Assembly (NCBI RefSeq): GCF_000971195.1
Contig: NZ_BBLZ01000003.1
Coordinates: 333,642 to 397,641 of the forward strand
DNA from: Demequina soli
Lineage (GTDB): Bacteria; Actinomycetota; Actinomycetes; Actinomycetales; Demequinaceae
Reading direction: 5' to 3'
DNA length: 64,000 bases
Shown: positions 37,146-46,314 of the stretch, piece after piece
Position numbering within the stretch: position 1 is the first letter of the stretch
How the letters are laid out: the number at the start of each line of letters is the position of its first letter
Made by a program: the position numbers and the translations under genes
The notes under the pieces: generated by a model
The model's database searches: none
Told to the model about the DNA's origin: nothing
What the model saw: the letters and a program-made list of their open reading frames with translations, nothing else

Positions 37146-39647
37146 CTACGCGGTGACGATGTTCACCAGGCGCGGGGCCTTCACGATGACCGTGCGGATC
37201 CCCGCGTCGCCGATCGCGCGCTTGGCACCGTCGGTCTCCAGGGCGAGCGAGCGCAGCTCGTCCTGGCCGATGCCGGGGGCCACCTCGAGGCGGTCGCGCA
37301 CCTTGCCCATGACCTGGACGATGCACGTGACCGTGTCCTCGACGAGCAGCGACTCGTCGACGGCCGGGTAGTTGGCCAGGGCCACCTCCGAGTGGCCGAG
37401 CATCGCCCACATGTCCTCCGCGACGTACGGCGCGAACAGGCTGAGCAGGATCGAGACCACCTCCGCGGCCTCGCGCACGGCGGGGTCGGCCGGGCCGGCG
37501 CCCGAGTCGATCACCTTGCGGGTCGCGTTGACCAGCTCCATGGTGCGGGCGACCACGACGTTGAACTTGAAGCCCTCGACGAGCTCCTGCGAGTCGTGCA
37601 GCGTGCGGTGCGTGAGCGCGCGCAGCGCGGCGTCGCCGCCCTCGGGAGCGGTCCCCGGAGCGGACGTCACGTCGCGCGCGAGGCGCCACGCGCGGGCGAG
37701 GAACTTCGCCGAGCCGGCGGGCGAGACGTCCGCCCAGTCGATGTCGTCCTCCGGCGGGCCGGCGAACGCCATGGTGAGGCGCACGGCGTCGACGCCGAAC
37801 TCGTCGAGCTGCTCCGACAGGCGCACCAGGTTGCCGCGCGACTTCGACATCGCGGACCCGTCCATCTGGACCATGCCCTGGTTGAGCAGCGCGGAGAACG
37901 GCTCGCCGAACTCGATCATCCCCATGTCGCGCAGCGCCTTGGTGAAGAAGCGCGCGTAGAGGAGGTGCAGGATCGCGTGCGTGACGCCGCCGACGTACTG
38001 GTCGATGGGCGCCCAGCGCTTCGCCTCCTCCACGTCGAACGGGCCGTCGGTCTTGCCCGGCGACAGGAAGCGCAGGAAGTACCAGGACGAGTCCACGAAG
38101 GTGTCCATGGTGTCGGTGTCGCGCAGCGCGGCGCCACCGCAGCTCGGGCACGTGGTGTTGACCCAGTCCGAGGCGGCCGCGAGCGGCGACTGTCCCTTGG
38201 GCTTCAGATCCAGCCCCTCGGCGGCAGGCAGCTTCACGGGCAGCTGGTCGTCGGGGACCGGGACCTCGCCGCAGGCCTCGCAGTGGATGATCGGGATGGG
38301 CGTTCCCCAGTAGCGCTGGCGCGAGATGAGCCAGTCGCGCAGGCGGTAGTTGGTCGCGGCCGCGCCGGTGCCGGCACCGCCGAGCTCGGCGACGATCGCC
38401 TCGATGGCCTCGGCCTTCGCGAGGCCATCGAGCGAGCCCGAGTTCACGAGCACGCCGTCGCCGGTGGCGGCGACACCCGTCGAAGCCGGGTCGCCGAACG
38501 GCTCCCCCGCATCGTCCCGGCAGTCGAGCACGACACGGACGGGCAGCGACATGGCGCGCGCGAAATCGAGGTCGCGCTGGTCGTGCGCGGGCACGGCCAT
38601 GATCGCGCCGTGGCCGTAGTCCGCGAGGACGTAGTCGGAGGCCCAGATGGGCAGGCGCTCCCCGTTGACGGGGTTGATGCCGTAGCGCTGCAGGAACACG
38701 CCGGTCTTGGGGCGGTCGGTCGCGAGACGGTCGATCTCGTTCTCGCCCTTGACCTTCTCGACGTAGGTCGCGAACGCGGCCTGCGTGTCCGCGTCGGCCC
38801 CGGACGCCAGCTCGGCGGCCAGGTCGGAGTCCGCGGCGACCACCATGAAGGTCGCGCCGTGCAGGGTGTCGGGGCGGGTCGTGTAGATCGTGATGGGCTC
38901 GTCGCGGCCCTCGATCTCGAACGTGACGTCCGCGCCGCGGGAGCGGCCGATCCAGTTGCGCTGCATCGCGATGACCTTGTCGGGCCACGAGCCGCGCAGG
39001 GCCTCGAGGCCGTCGAGCAGCTCGTCGGCGTACTCGGTGACCTTGAAGTACCACTGGTTGAGCTTCTTCTTGGTGACCGGGGTGTCGCAGCGCTCGCACA
39101 GGCCGTTGACCACCTGCTCGTTCGCGAGCACCGTCTGGTCCTTGGGGCACCAGTTGACGTTGGAGTGCTTGCGGTACGCGAGGCCGCGCTCGAACATGCG
39201 CGTGAAGATCCACTGGTTCCAGTGGTAGTACTCCGGGCGGTGCGTCATCAGGACGCGGTCCCAGTCGAACGAGCACGCGTAGCGCTTCATCGACGCGCGC
39301 TGCTGCGCGATGTTGTCCTCGGTCCAGCCGGCCGGGTCGACGCCGCGCTTGATCGCGGCGTTCTCCGCGGGCAGGCCGAACGAGTCCCAGCCGATCGGGT
39401 GGAGGACGTTGAAGCCCTTCTGCACCCAGTGGCGCGAGATGACATCGCCCAGCGCGTACGCCTCGGCGTGGCCCATGTGAAGGTCGCCGGAGGGGTACGG
39501 GAACATGTCGAGCACGTACTTGGTGGGGCGCGCATCGTCCTCGCGGCCCGAGCGGAAGGGCTGGCGCTCCTCCCACACGGGAAGCCAGCGGTCCTCGATC
39601 GCACGGAAGTCGTAGCGGGCGGCGTCGGAAGCGGGGGTCTCGGTCAC
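37146..39647 (-). CDS. leuS: Leucine--tRNA ligase
   Basis: Class I synthetase charging tRNA-Leu. Seen: the HIGH-type motif [18 protein letters not shown], a large CP1 editing domain (about 220-420), a Cys-bearing zinc segment (CPSCGGAA) and KMSKS as SAMSKSRGN near residue 600, with the anticodon and C-terminal domains after it. 833 residues. GTG start at 39647 with a TAGAAT box six bases upstream. Two 10-mer copies lie in it, both read as DDA. Confidence 0.98.
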   Translation of the reverse strand: MTETPASDAARYDFRAIEDRWLPVWEERQPFRSGREDDARPTKYVLDMFPYPSGDLHMGHAEAYALGDVISRHWVQKGFNVLHPIGWDSFGLPAENAAIKRGVDPAGWTEDNIAQQRASMKRYACSFDWDRVLMTHRPEYYHWNQWIFTRMFERGLAYRKHSNVNWCPKDQTVLANEQVVNGLCERCDTPVTKKKLNQWYFKVTEYADELLDGLEALRGSWPDKVIAMQRNWIGRSRGADVTFEIEGRDEPITIYTTRPDTLHGATFMVVAADSDLAAELASGADADTQAAFATYVEKVKGENEIDRLATDRPKTGVFLQRYGINPVNGERLPIWASDYVLADYGHGAIMAVPAHDQRDLDFARAMSLPVRVVLDCRDDAGEPFGDPASTGVAATGDGVLVNSGSLDGLAKAEAIEAIVAELGGAGTGAAATNYRLRDWLISRQRYWGTPIPIIHCEACGEVPVPDDQLPVKLPAAEGLDLKPKGQSPLAAASDWVNTTCPSCGGAALRDTDTMDTFVDSSWYFLRFLSPGKTDGPFDVEEAKRWAPIDQYVGGVTHAILHLLYARFFTKALRDMGMIEFGEPFSALLNQGMVQMDGSAMSKSRGNLVRLSEQLDEFGVDAVRLTMAFAGPPEDDIDWADVSPAGSAKFLARAWRLARDVTSAPGTAPEGGDAALRALTHRTLHDSQELVEGFKFNVVVARTMELVNATRKVIDSGAGPADPAVREAAEVVSILLSLFAPYVAEDMWAMLGHSEVALANYPAVDESLLVEDTVTCIVQVMGKVRDRLEVAPGIGQDELRSLALETDGAKRAIGDAGIRTVIVKAPRLVNIVTA

Positions 39648-39653
39648 CCCAGG

Positions 39654-39659
39654 ATTCTA
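39654..39659 (-). promoter_or_regulatory. Leaderless -10 box of leuS
   Basis: TAGAAT on the minus strand, six bases before the GTG at 39647. One of the clearest examples in the window. Confidence 0.6.
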
Positions 39660-39723
39660 CCGAGGGACGATGCGGGACCCGGCCGCACGGTCAGCGTCGC
39701 CTCCGCGACGGCCCCGATGACGG

Positions 39724-39739
39724 CGTGATGTGCATCACA
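39724..39739. promoter_or_regulatory. CRP/GlxR-type binding site
   Basis: CGTGATGTGCATCACA matches TGTGA-N6-TCACA with one mismatch and lies about 140 bp before the CAP-domain gene. It could make that gene, or divergent leuS, respond to cyclic AMP. No CRP gene is in the window. Confidence 0.45.
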
Positions 39740-39876
39740 CCTCGTACGGGGCCGGTGTGCCTTCCCGCTGTGGTGTGGCCCACATCGGCCACAAGATGCG
39801 AAACATTTCGGACAGCATGCCGATATCCCTCATGGAGACGGACGCAGCCGGCGCCTCTCCCCGAACGGAGGCATGC

Positions 39877-40908
39877 ATGCGCCAGTCCGCCCTGACGGCT
39901 CCCCCCGCGCTCGCGCGCCGCGTCGCGCTCGTCGTGATCGCCTGCCTGACGGCCGCGCTGACGGTCTCGGGCGGCACGGCAGACGCCGCCACGGACCCCG
40001 TCCAGCTGGTGCTGCAGAAGACCAACGACCACCGCACCGCGGAGGGCCTCAAGCCCCTCACGCTGCGCGACGGGATCGTCACCGTGTCGAAGGGCTGGAG
40101 CGGCCACATGCGCTCCACCCGCGTGCTCGCGCACAACCCGAGCTTCGCGTCCGAGATGCCGACGGGCTACTCCGCGGCCGCCGAGAATGTCGGGTACGCG
40201 TGCGGCTACGGCGGCGCGGCCCAGAACGCCGCGACGATCATGAGCGCGTGGCTGAAGTCCGCTGGCCACGAGGCGAACATCTCCGGCAGCTACACGCAGA
40301 TCGGCATCGGCATCGCCTACGACTCGGGCAGCGACTGCGCGTGGGCGACCCAGAACTTCGGCAAGTACCCGCTCACCTTCACCACGGCGCCGGTGCCGAA
40401 GATCGCGGGCAAGGTCACGGTCGGGTCGGTCCTCACCGCCAACCCGGGCTCGTGGAGCCCCACCCCGTCGTACGTGTCCTACCAGTGGCTGCGCGACGGC
40501 TCGCCGATCAAGGGCGCCACCGGCAAGCGCTACACCGTCACCCGCACGGATCGCGGCCACACCCTCAAGGTGGTCGCCACCGCCAAGCGCTCGGGATACC
40601 CGAACAAGTCGCGCACGAGCGCGGGCAAGGCCATCCCCCGCGTCTTCGGCACGGCCCCCAAGCCGACGATCTCCGGCACGACCACGTGCGGGTGCACCCT
40701 CACCGCGAAACCCGGCGCGTGGAGCCCCACCCCGTCGTACGTGTCCTACCAGTGGCTGCGCGACGGCTCGCCGATCAAGGGCGCCACGGGCCGCAGGTAC
40801 ACGCTCACCGCCGCCGACACGGGCCACACGATCCGCGTGCGCGACACCGCCACGCGGTCCGGATACCTCGCCACCACCCGCGTGAGCAACGGCATCACCG
40901 CGCACTGA
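39877..40908 (+). CDS. Secreted CAP (SCP/PR1-like) domain protein with Ig-like repeats
   Basis: 343 residues. The signal peptide ends near GGTADAA. A CAP domain covers about 35-165 (VLQKTNDHRTAEGLKPLTL, then SAAAENVGYACG). Two Ig-like units of about 85 residues follow (NPGSWSPTPSYVSYQWLRDG and KPGAWSPTPSYVSYQWLRDG), which are nearly identical at DNA level and of the same type as in the large surface protein. CAP proteins are extracellular and of diverse role. ATG at 39877 has GGAGG just upstream. Upstream in-frame ATGs lie before that ribosome site and are unlikely starts. Confidence 0.87.
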   Translation: MRQSALTAPPALARRVALVVIACLTAALTVSGGTADAATDPVQLVLQKTNDHRTAEGLKPLTLRDGIVTVSKGWSGHMRSTRVLAHNPSFASEMPTGYSAAAENVGYACGYGGAAQNAATIMSAWLKSAGHEANISGSYTQIGIGIAYDSGSDCAWATQNFGKYPLTFTTAPVPKIAGKVTVGSVLTANPGSWSPTPSYVSYQWLRDGSPIKGATGKRYTVTRTDRGHTLKVVATAKRSGYPNKSRTSAGKAIPRVFGTAPKPTISGTTTCGCTLTAKPGAWSPTPSYVSYQWLRDGSPIKGATGRRYTLTAADTGHTIRVRDTATRSGYLATTRVSNGITAH

Positions 40909-41042
40909 CCCACCCGCCGCGCCCGATCCGGGCGTGCGTGGCACCATGGAGTGAAACGCGCGCCCGACACCCAGGGACGGCGTCGTGTCACGACCCTCCC
41001 CGGGACGTCGCCGCGCGACCGTCGCACGGGGAGGGAGGCGGC

Positions 41043-42866
41043 ATGGCTCGCGCACCTCGGACCCCGCGACGCGTCCTTGCCAGCGTCGCCGCCACGGTCC
41101 TCGCGCTCGCCCTGCCCGTGCCGGCCCTCGCCGCCACCGACCCCTCGCCCACCCCCGCGGTGGACGATGCGGCGGTCGCGTCTCCCGACCCGACGCCCGC
41201 CGCGACGGACGCCCCCGCGCCCACGCCGATCACGACCGCGACACCGGCTCCCACCCCCACGCCCACCCCCACCCCGAAGTCGACGCCGACACCGAGCACG
41301 AAGCCGAGCGCGAAGCCGTCGTCGAGCCCGGCCCCCGCTCCCACCGCCGAGCCGGAGGCGTCCACGGCGCCCGCCGACGGCGGCCCGTCCGAGCCCGCGC
41401 CGTCCGACGACGCCGCGACGTCGGCGCCCGCCACCCCTGACACCAGCGCCCCGTCCGCCTCAGCCGCCCCGGCGGACCCGATGGTCGCGTACGACCCGGC
41501 GACCCCCGCATCGTCCTCCGTGCGGGCGCCGGCCGCGCTCGACCCGGTGACCTTCGATGACGTCTCGGACGACCTCGAGGACGCGGCGTACTCGCCGTTC
41601 GCCGCCGACGTCGCATGGATGGGACGCGCAGGCATCGACGCCGGCGTACGCGCGAAGGACGGCACCCTGGCGTTCCGCCCGGACGCGGTCGCGACGCGCG
41701 CCGAGCTCGCGGGCTTCCTGTATCGGTTCGCGGGCTCGCCGGGGTCGCTCGTGCCCGCGGCGTCGCCGTTCCGGGACGTCACGAGGGACGGCACCGCACA
41801 GTGGCGCGAGATCGAGTGGCTCGCGGCGCGCGGCGTCGACGTCGGCCGCGAGGCGGGCGAGGCGCGGCGGTTCGACCCGGACGCGGCCGTCACGCGTGCC
41901 GACCTGGCGCGCTGGCTCTACCGCTTCGCCGGCGAGCCCGCGGTCGATCCCGCGGCGGACGTCTACGTCGACGTCCCCCGCTCCTCCGACCTCCATGACG
42001 CCGTGACGTGGCTGGCCCGCCAGGTCGCCCCGCTGGGCTGGGACACCGCGGGCGGCCGGGAGTTCCGGCCGGACGCGACGCTCACGCGCGGCGCGGTCGC
42101 GGCGGTGCTGCACCTCGCGCGGGACGCGAAGGTGCGCCCGCGCGACTGGGACGCGCCGGTCCGGCTGGTCGACGCGGCCACCGTGACCGTCGACGCGGCC
42201 GGCGGACTCCACCTCCGCCGGGGACCGTCGACCGACGCCGTCGCGGTCGCGGGCAGCGACGACGGCGCGACGCTCGACACCACGGGCGCGTACACGAGCA
42301 ACGGCTGGGCGCAGGTGCGGGTCGACGGCGCGCTGCTGTGGGCCTCGATGGAGTACCTCGCCGTCCCGTCCTCGTCGCGCGGGCAGCTGCCCGCCCCGAC
42401 CGACCCCGTCGCCGTCCTCACCACCGGCTCGGCGGCGGGCGTCACCCACGCGGCCCTCGCATCGTCCTATGAGAACGGGCACATCCCGCGCGACGTGCTG
42501 TGCCCGATCCCCTGGCAGCCGGCGGCGCTGCTGGTGTGCCACGCGGTCGCCGACCTCGAGTCGCTCGACGCGGCGTTCCGCGACCGCTGGGGCATGCACA
42601 TCCCGGTCGGCGGCGGGTATCGCGACTACGCGGGGCAGCTCGCGTCGCGCGCGCGGTACGGCTGGATGGCCGCGGTGCCGGGCACGTCGAACCACGGCTG
42701 GGGCGAGGCGATCGACCTCGCGGGCGAGAGCCTGCCGGGCGGGTACGACGGCGAGGCCTACCGGTGGCTCATCGCCGCCCTGCCCGAGCACGGCTGGACG
42801 CTGCCGACGTGGGCCCGGCCCGACGGCACCAAGCCCGAGCCGTGGCACCTCGAGCACGTCGGCTGA
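41043..42866 (+). CDS. Secreted SLH-SH3-VanY cell-wall carboxypeptidase
   Basis: 607 residues. After a signal peptide (to PALAAT) comes a 120-residue Pro/Thr/Ala/Lys linker. Three S-layer-homology units follow, with RPDAVATRAELAGFLYRFAG, DPDAAVTRADLARWLYRFAG and RPDATLTRGAVAAVL (about 183-370). An SH3-like segment (about 370-450) precedes a VanY/M15 D-Ala-D-Ala peptidase. The metal and catalytic motifs are SNHGWGEAID near residue 549 and EPWHLEHVG at the end. It probably trims peptidoglycan while held in the wall. Three 10-mer copies. ATG at 41043 after GGGAGGGAGG. Confidence 0.88.
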   Translation: MARAPRTPRRVLASVAATVLALALPVPALAATDPSPTPAVDDAAVASPDPTPAATDAPAPTPITTATPAPTPTPTPTPKSTPTPSTKPSAKPSSSPAPAPTAEPEASTAPADGGPSEPAPSDDAATSAPATPDTSAPSASAAPADPMVAYDPATPASSSVRAPAALDPVTFDDVSDDLEDAAYSPFAADVAWMGRAGIDAGVRAKDGTLAFRPDAVATRAELAGFLYRFAGSPGSLVPAASPFRDVTRDGTAQWREIEWLAARGVDVGREAGEARRFDPDAAVTRADLARWLYRFAGEPAVDPAADVYVDVPRSSDLHDAVTWLARQVAPLGWDTAGGREFRPDATLTRGAVAAVLHLARDAKVRPRDWDAPVRLVDAATVTVDAAGGLHLRRGPSTDAVAVAGSDDGATLDTTGAYTSNGWAQVRVDGALLWASMEYLAVPSSSRGQLPAPTDPVAVLTTGSAAGVTHAALASSYENGHIPRDVLCPIPWQPAALLVCHAVADLESLDAAFRDRWGMHIPVGGGYRDYAGQLASRARYGWMAAVPGTSNHGWGEAIDLAGESLPGGYDGEAYRWLIAALPEHGWTLPTWARPDGTKPEPWHLEHVG

Positions 42867-42872
42867 GCGACG

Positions 42873-43709
42873 CTACTCGACCTGGGTGACGCGCACCTGG
42901 ACGTCGAGGTCCGTGGTGGACCCCGCGACCACGCCCGTGAGCGGGGGCACGTCGGTGTACTCGCGCGCCCGCGCCACGATCACGTGGTGGTCGCCGACCT
43001 CGCGGTCGTTGGTCGGGTCGAAGCCGAACCAGTCGCCCGTCCACCACTCGACCCACGCGTGCGACTCCCCCGACACCGTCTCGCCGATCTCGGCGTCGCG
43101 CTTGGGGTGGAGGTAGCCCGACACGTAGCGCGCGGGGATGCCGACCGTACGCAGCGCGCCGATCGCGAGGTGCGCGAAGTCCTGGCAGACGCCCGAGCGG
43201 GCCTCCCACGCGTCGCGCGCGGGCGTGTGGACCGTGGTCGAGCCGGGCACGTAGCGCATCTGGTCGTGGAGGTGGTCGCAGATCGCCCGCGCGGTGGCGT
43301 CGGGTCCCATCCGGCCGGCCGCGTCGCGCGCGAACGCGGCGAGCTCGTCGGTCGGCTCGGTGACGTCGCTGATCCCGAGGTACTCGCTGAGAAGGTCCTG
43401 GAAGCGCGGCCCCGTGAGCGTGTCCCACGTGACGCGCTCCTCGCGGGCCGGCACGCTCGACACCTCGACGAGGCTGGAGCCCACGACGGTGAGGCGCTCG
43501 TGAGGCTGCAGCACCTCGAACACGAGCACCTCGGACTCCCAGTAGTCGCGGTAGGAGGACCGCCACGTCGCGGGCGACGCGTCCACGCGAGACTCGAGGA
43601 CGCGCTGGCGCGGCAGCCACGCGGGGGTGAGGCGGGCCTCGTTGTACGACGAGAACACCGGCGCCTCGTACGTGAAGGCGGTCCGGTGCTCGATGCGCAG
43701 CGTGCTCAC
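42873..43709 (-). CDS. Transglutaminase-like protein with N-terminal beta region
   Basis: 278 residues. The N-terminal region STLRIEHRTAFTYEAPVFSS is the usual bacterial transglutaminase beta domain. The papain-like core holds Cys in RSGVCQDFAHLA, His in SHAWVEWW and Asp in GFDPTNDREVG. It acts as a peptidase or amide-forming enzyme with unknown substrate. The GTG at 43709 overlaps the alpha-E stop (GTGA) with AGGAGG upstream. It completes a three-gene unit with alpha-E and the ATP-grasp gene. Convergent with the VanY gene, 6 bp apart. Confidence 0.92.
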   Translation of the reverse strand: MSTLRIEHRTAFTYEAPVFSSYNEARLTPAWLPRQRVLESRVDASPATWRSSYRDYWESEVLVFEVLQPHERLTVVGSSLVEVSSVPAREERVTWDTLTGPRFQDLLSEYLGISDVTEPTDELAAFARDAAGRMGPDATARAICDHLHDQMRYVPGSTTVHTPARDAWEARSGVCQDFAHLAIGALRTVGIPARYVSGYLHPKRDAEIGETVSGESHAWVEWWTGDWFGFDPTNDREVGDHHVIVARAREYTDVPPLTGVVAGSTTDLDVQVRVTQVE

Positions 43710-44629
43710 AGTGCCTCCTGGCTCCACAGCACGGTCGATGCCGGGAGGAAGTAGCGGTCGCGGATGAGGTCGGAGGCCGTGCCGCAGGCGCGTTGGACCT
43801 CCTGCATCTGCCCGGGCAGGTCGTCGAGCACGGCGCGCACGTCGCGGTACTCGAGGTTGGTGCGCGCGCGGCCGAGCGCGAGGCGCGCGCGGTCGGACAG
43901 GGCGCGGGAGTTGGACGCCCCCTCGATCAGGCCGAGGGTGTCCTCCGCCTTCTGCAGGTTGTACGCGATCGACCGCGGGAACAGGCGGTCCACCAGGAGG
44001 AACTCCGCGGCGCGCTCCTCGGTGACCAGCGCGCGGACGGTCCGCAGGTAAGCCTCGTGCGCCGAGCACGACCGCAGCAGGGTCGTCCAGTTCGGGCCGC
44101 TGGTGCCCTCGAAGTGACGGGTCATGAGCAACCGCGCGATCATGTCGGCGCGCTCGAGCGAGCGGCCCAGCTCCATGAAGTGCCACGCGTCGTCGCGCGA
44201 CGTGGTCGCGGAGTGCAGCCCCCACACCACCGCGGCGCGCTCGCGCACCCACACGAAGAACTCGTGGGGCCGCGCCGACGCCGTCCAGCGCGGCAGCTGG
44301 TTGCGGGTGGTGTTGAGCGACTCCCACACCTCGGTGCTGATGACCTCGCGGGCGCGGCGCGCGTTCTCGCGGGCGGCGCCGAGGGTCCAGGCGATGGACG
44401 ATGCGCGCTCCGGGTCGAACGCGAGGGTCGCCAGGACGTCGCGGCGCGCCACGGGCGTCTCGAACTCGCAGTTCATCACCGACAGCAGCGACGCGTTCGC
44501 GCTCGGCTCGTCGACCCAGGGATCCTCGAGGAGGACGTTGAGATGGACGTCGAGCAGGCGGGCGGTGTTGTCCGCGCGCTCGACGTAGCGGCCGATCCAG
44601 AACAGCGACTCGGCGATGCGGCTCAGCAT
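43706..44629 (-). CDS. Alpha-E domain protein
   Basis: 307-residue all-helical protein starting MLSRIAESLFWIGRYVERADNT, the hallmark of alpha-E (COG2307) proteins. No catalytic motif is known. It is always found with circularly permuted ATP-grasp and transglutaminase genes and is thought to be a partner or substrate-handling factor. ATG at 44629 overlaps the end of the ATP-grasp gene by 7 bp, with GGGGAG upstream. Contains one 10-mer copy (RASS). Confidence 0.92.
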   Translation of the reverse strand: MLSRIAESLFWIGRYVERADNTARLLDVHLNVLLEDPWVDEPSANASLLSVMNCEFETPVARRDVLATLAFDPERASSIAWTLGAARENARRAREVISTEVWESLNTTRNQLPRWTASARPHEFFVWVRERAAVVWGLHSATTSRDDAWHFMELGRSLERADMIARLLMTRHFEGTSGPNWTTLLRSCSAHEAYLRTVRALVTEERAAEFLLVDRLFPRSIAYNLQKAEDTLGLIEGASNSRALSDRARLALGRARTNLEYRDVRAVLDDLPGQMQEVQRACGTASDLIRDRYFLPASTVLWSQEAL

Positions 44630-46212
44630 GACGGCTCCCCCTGCTGTTGCTGCTGCTGTTGCTGCTGGCCGTGCTCGACGTCGTCGGGGTGCGCCGCCTG
44701 CGGCACCGCGTCCATGCCGCCAAGCTCGACCCGCGACTCCGGGGGCGGCGTCTTGACGCCGCGCTGACGCTCGCCGCCGAGCACCCACGTGTCCTTCGAG
44801 CCGCCGCCCTGCGACGAGTTGACGATGAGCTGGCCGCGCGCGAGCGCGACCCGCGTGAGGCCGCCGGGCAGGACCCACACGTCGTCGCCGTCGTTGATCG
44901 CGAACGGACGCAGGTCCACGTGGCGGGGCTCCAGGCCGTCCTCCGTGAGCGTCGGCACCGTGCTCAGCTGGATCACGGGCTGCGCGATCCAGCCGCGCGG
45001 GTCCTCGAGGATCTGCGCGCGCACCGCGTCGAGCTCGGAGCGCGACGCCTTGGGCCCGATGATGACGCCCTTGCCGCCCGCGCCGTCCACCGGCTTGACC
45101 ACGAGCTCGTCGAGACGGTCCATCACCTCCTCCCGCGCGTCCGGCTCCTCGAGCCGCCACGTGTCCACGTTGGGCAGGATCGGGTCCTCGCCCAGGTAGT
45201 AGCGCGTGAGGTCCGGCATGTACGTGTAGATCAGCTTGTCGTCCGCGACGCCGTTGCCGATCGCGTTGGCGATGGTGACGTTGCCCAGGCGCGCGGCGTG
45301 CACGAGCCCAGGTGCGCCCAGCGCGGAGTCGGGCCGGAACGCGACGGGGTCGAGGTAGTCGTCGTCGACGCGGCGGTAGATGACGTCGACGCGGCGCCGT
45401 CCGGCCGTGGTGCGCATGTACACGCGACCGTTGTGCGTCTCGAGGTCGCGGCCCTCGACCAGCTCGACACCCATGGTGCGCGCGAGCAGCGAGTGCTCGT
45501 AGTACGCGCTGTTGAACACGCCCGGGGTGAGCACCACGATGGTGGGGTCGTCGATGTCGCCCGGCGCGCATCGTGTGAGGGCCGCGCGCAGCCGCTGCGA
45601 GTACTCGAGGACGGGCCGCACGCCCATCGCGCCGAACATGTCGGGGAACATCTGCGACATCGCGCGGCGGTTGGACAGCACGTAGCTCACGCCCGACGGG
45701 ACGCGCACGTTGTCCTCGAGCACGCGCCAGATGCCGTGCTGGTCGCGCACGAGATCGATGCCCGAGACGTGGACGCGCACGCCGTTGGCCGGGTCGATGC
45801 CCGCGGCCGAGCGGTAGAAGTACTGCGAGGTCGCGATGAGGCGGCGCGGCACGATGCCGTCGTTGACGCAGTGCTGCGAGCCGTACACGTCGGCCAGGAA
45901 CGCCTCGAGCGTGCGCACCCGCTGCGCGACGCCGGGCGAGATGATCTCCCACTCGTCCGCGCCGACCACGCGCGGCACGATGTCGAGCGGGAAGGGCCGC
46001 TCCTCCCCCGCGTGGTCGAACGTGACGCCCTGCGCGAGGTACGTCGAGGCCAGCGCCTCGGCGCGCGAGTACAGGTCGTCCCCCGACATGCGGTCGATCT
46101 CGTGATAGACGCGGCGGTACGGGTCGCGGACCTTCCCGTGCACGTCCACGGCCTCGTCCCAGGCCTGAACCGGCTGGTATCCGGTCCAGGGAGTGTGCTG
46201 GTCGGCGGTCAT
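44623..46212 (-). CDS. Circularly permuted ATP-grasp protein
   Basis: 529 residues of the COG2308 type: YRRVYHEIDRMSGDDLYSRA, a central ISGIDLVRD-like segment (HVSGIDLVRDQHGIWRVLED), VLTPGVFNSAYYEHSLLAR, the ATP-binding lysine region VVKPVDGAGGKGVIIGP and NSSQGGGSKDTWV. ATP-grasp enzymes form amide bonds through acyl-phosphates, so this is probably a peptide ligase with unknown substrate. The C-terminus carries nine consecutive Gln. ATG at 46212 has a TATCGT -10 box six bases upstream. First gene of the ATP-grasp/alpha-E/transglutaminase unit. Confidence 0.92.
   Translation of the reverse strand: MTADQHTPWTGYQPVQAWDEAVDVHGKVRDPYRRVYHEIDRMSGDDLYSRAEALASTYLAQGVTFDHAGEERPFPLDIVPRVVGADEWEIISPGVAQRVRTLEAFLADVYGSQHCVNDGIVPRRLIATSQYFYRSAAGIDPANGVRVHVSGIDLVRDQHGIWRVLEDNVRVPSGVSYVLSNRRAMSQMFPDMFGAMGVRPVLEYSQRLRAALTRCAPGDIDDPTIVVLTPGVFNSAYYEHSLLARTMGVELVEGRDLETHNGRVYMRTTAGRRRVDVIYRRVDDDYLDPVAFRPDSALGAPGLVHAARLGNVTIANAIGNGVADDKLIYTYMPDLTRYYLGEDPILPNVDTWRLEEPDAREEVMDRLDELVVKPVDGAGGKGVIIGPKASRSELDAVRAQILEDPRGWIAQPVIQLSTVPTLTEDGLEPRHVDLRPFAINDGDDVWVLPGGLTRVALARGQLIVNSSQGGGSKDTWVLGGERQRGVKTPPPESRVELGGMDAVPQAAHPDDVEHGQQQQQQQQQGEPSC
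44641..44667 (-). repeat. CAG/CAA trinucleotide tract encoding nine Gln
   Basis: Minus strand (CAG CAG CAA CAG) twice plus one CAG, at the 3' end of the ATP-grasp gene and just before the alpha-E start. Length change by slippage would keep the frame. Confidence 0.85.
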
Positions 46213-46218
46213 AGGGCC

Positions 46219-46224
46219 ACGATA
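46219..46224 (-). promoter_or_regulatory. Leaderless -10 box of the ATP-grasp operon
   Basis: TATCGT on the minus strand, six bases before the ATG at 46212. Confidence 0.55.
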
Positions 46225-46301
46225 GCGGCGCGATGTTTCACGGCCGTGTCCGCCGTGATTCGCGTGTCGACCGTCCCCTTTCGCGCCCGCGTCGCCGCTG
46301 C

Positions 46302-46307
46302 TACGTT
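46302..46307 (+). promoter_or_regulatory. Leaderless -10 box of the PH-domain gene
   Basis: TACGTT seven bases before the ATG at 46315. Confidence 0.5.
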
Positions 46308-46314
46308 CGGCCCC

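Noticed and set aside
39730..39876. Longer N-terminus for the CAP-domain protein
   Set aside because: The added residues are not a signal peptide and the GGAGG before 39877 marks the better start.
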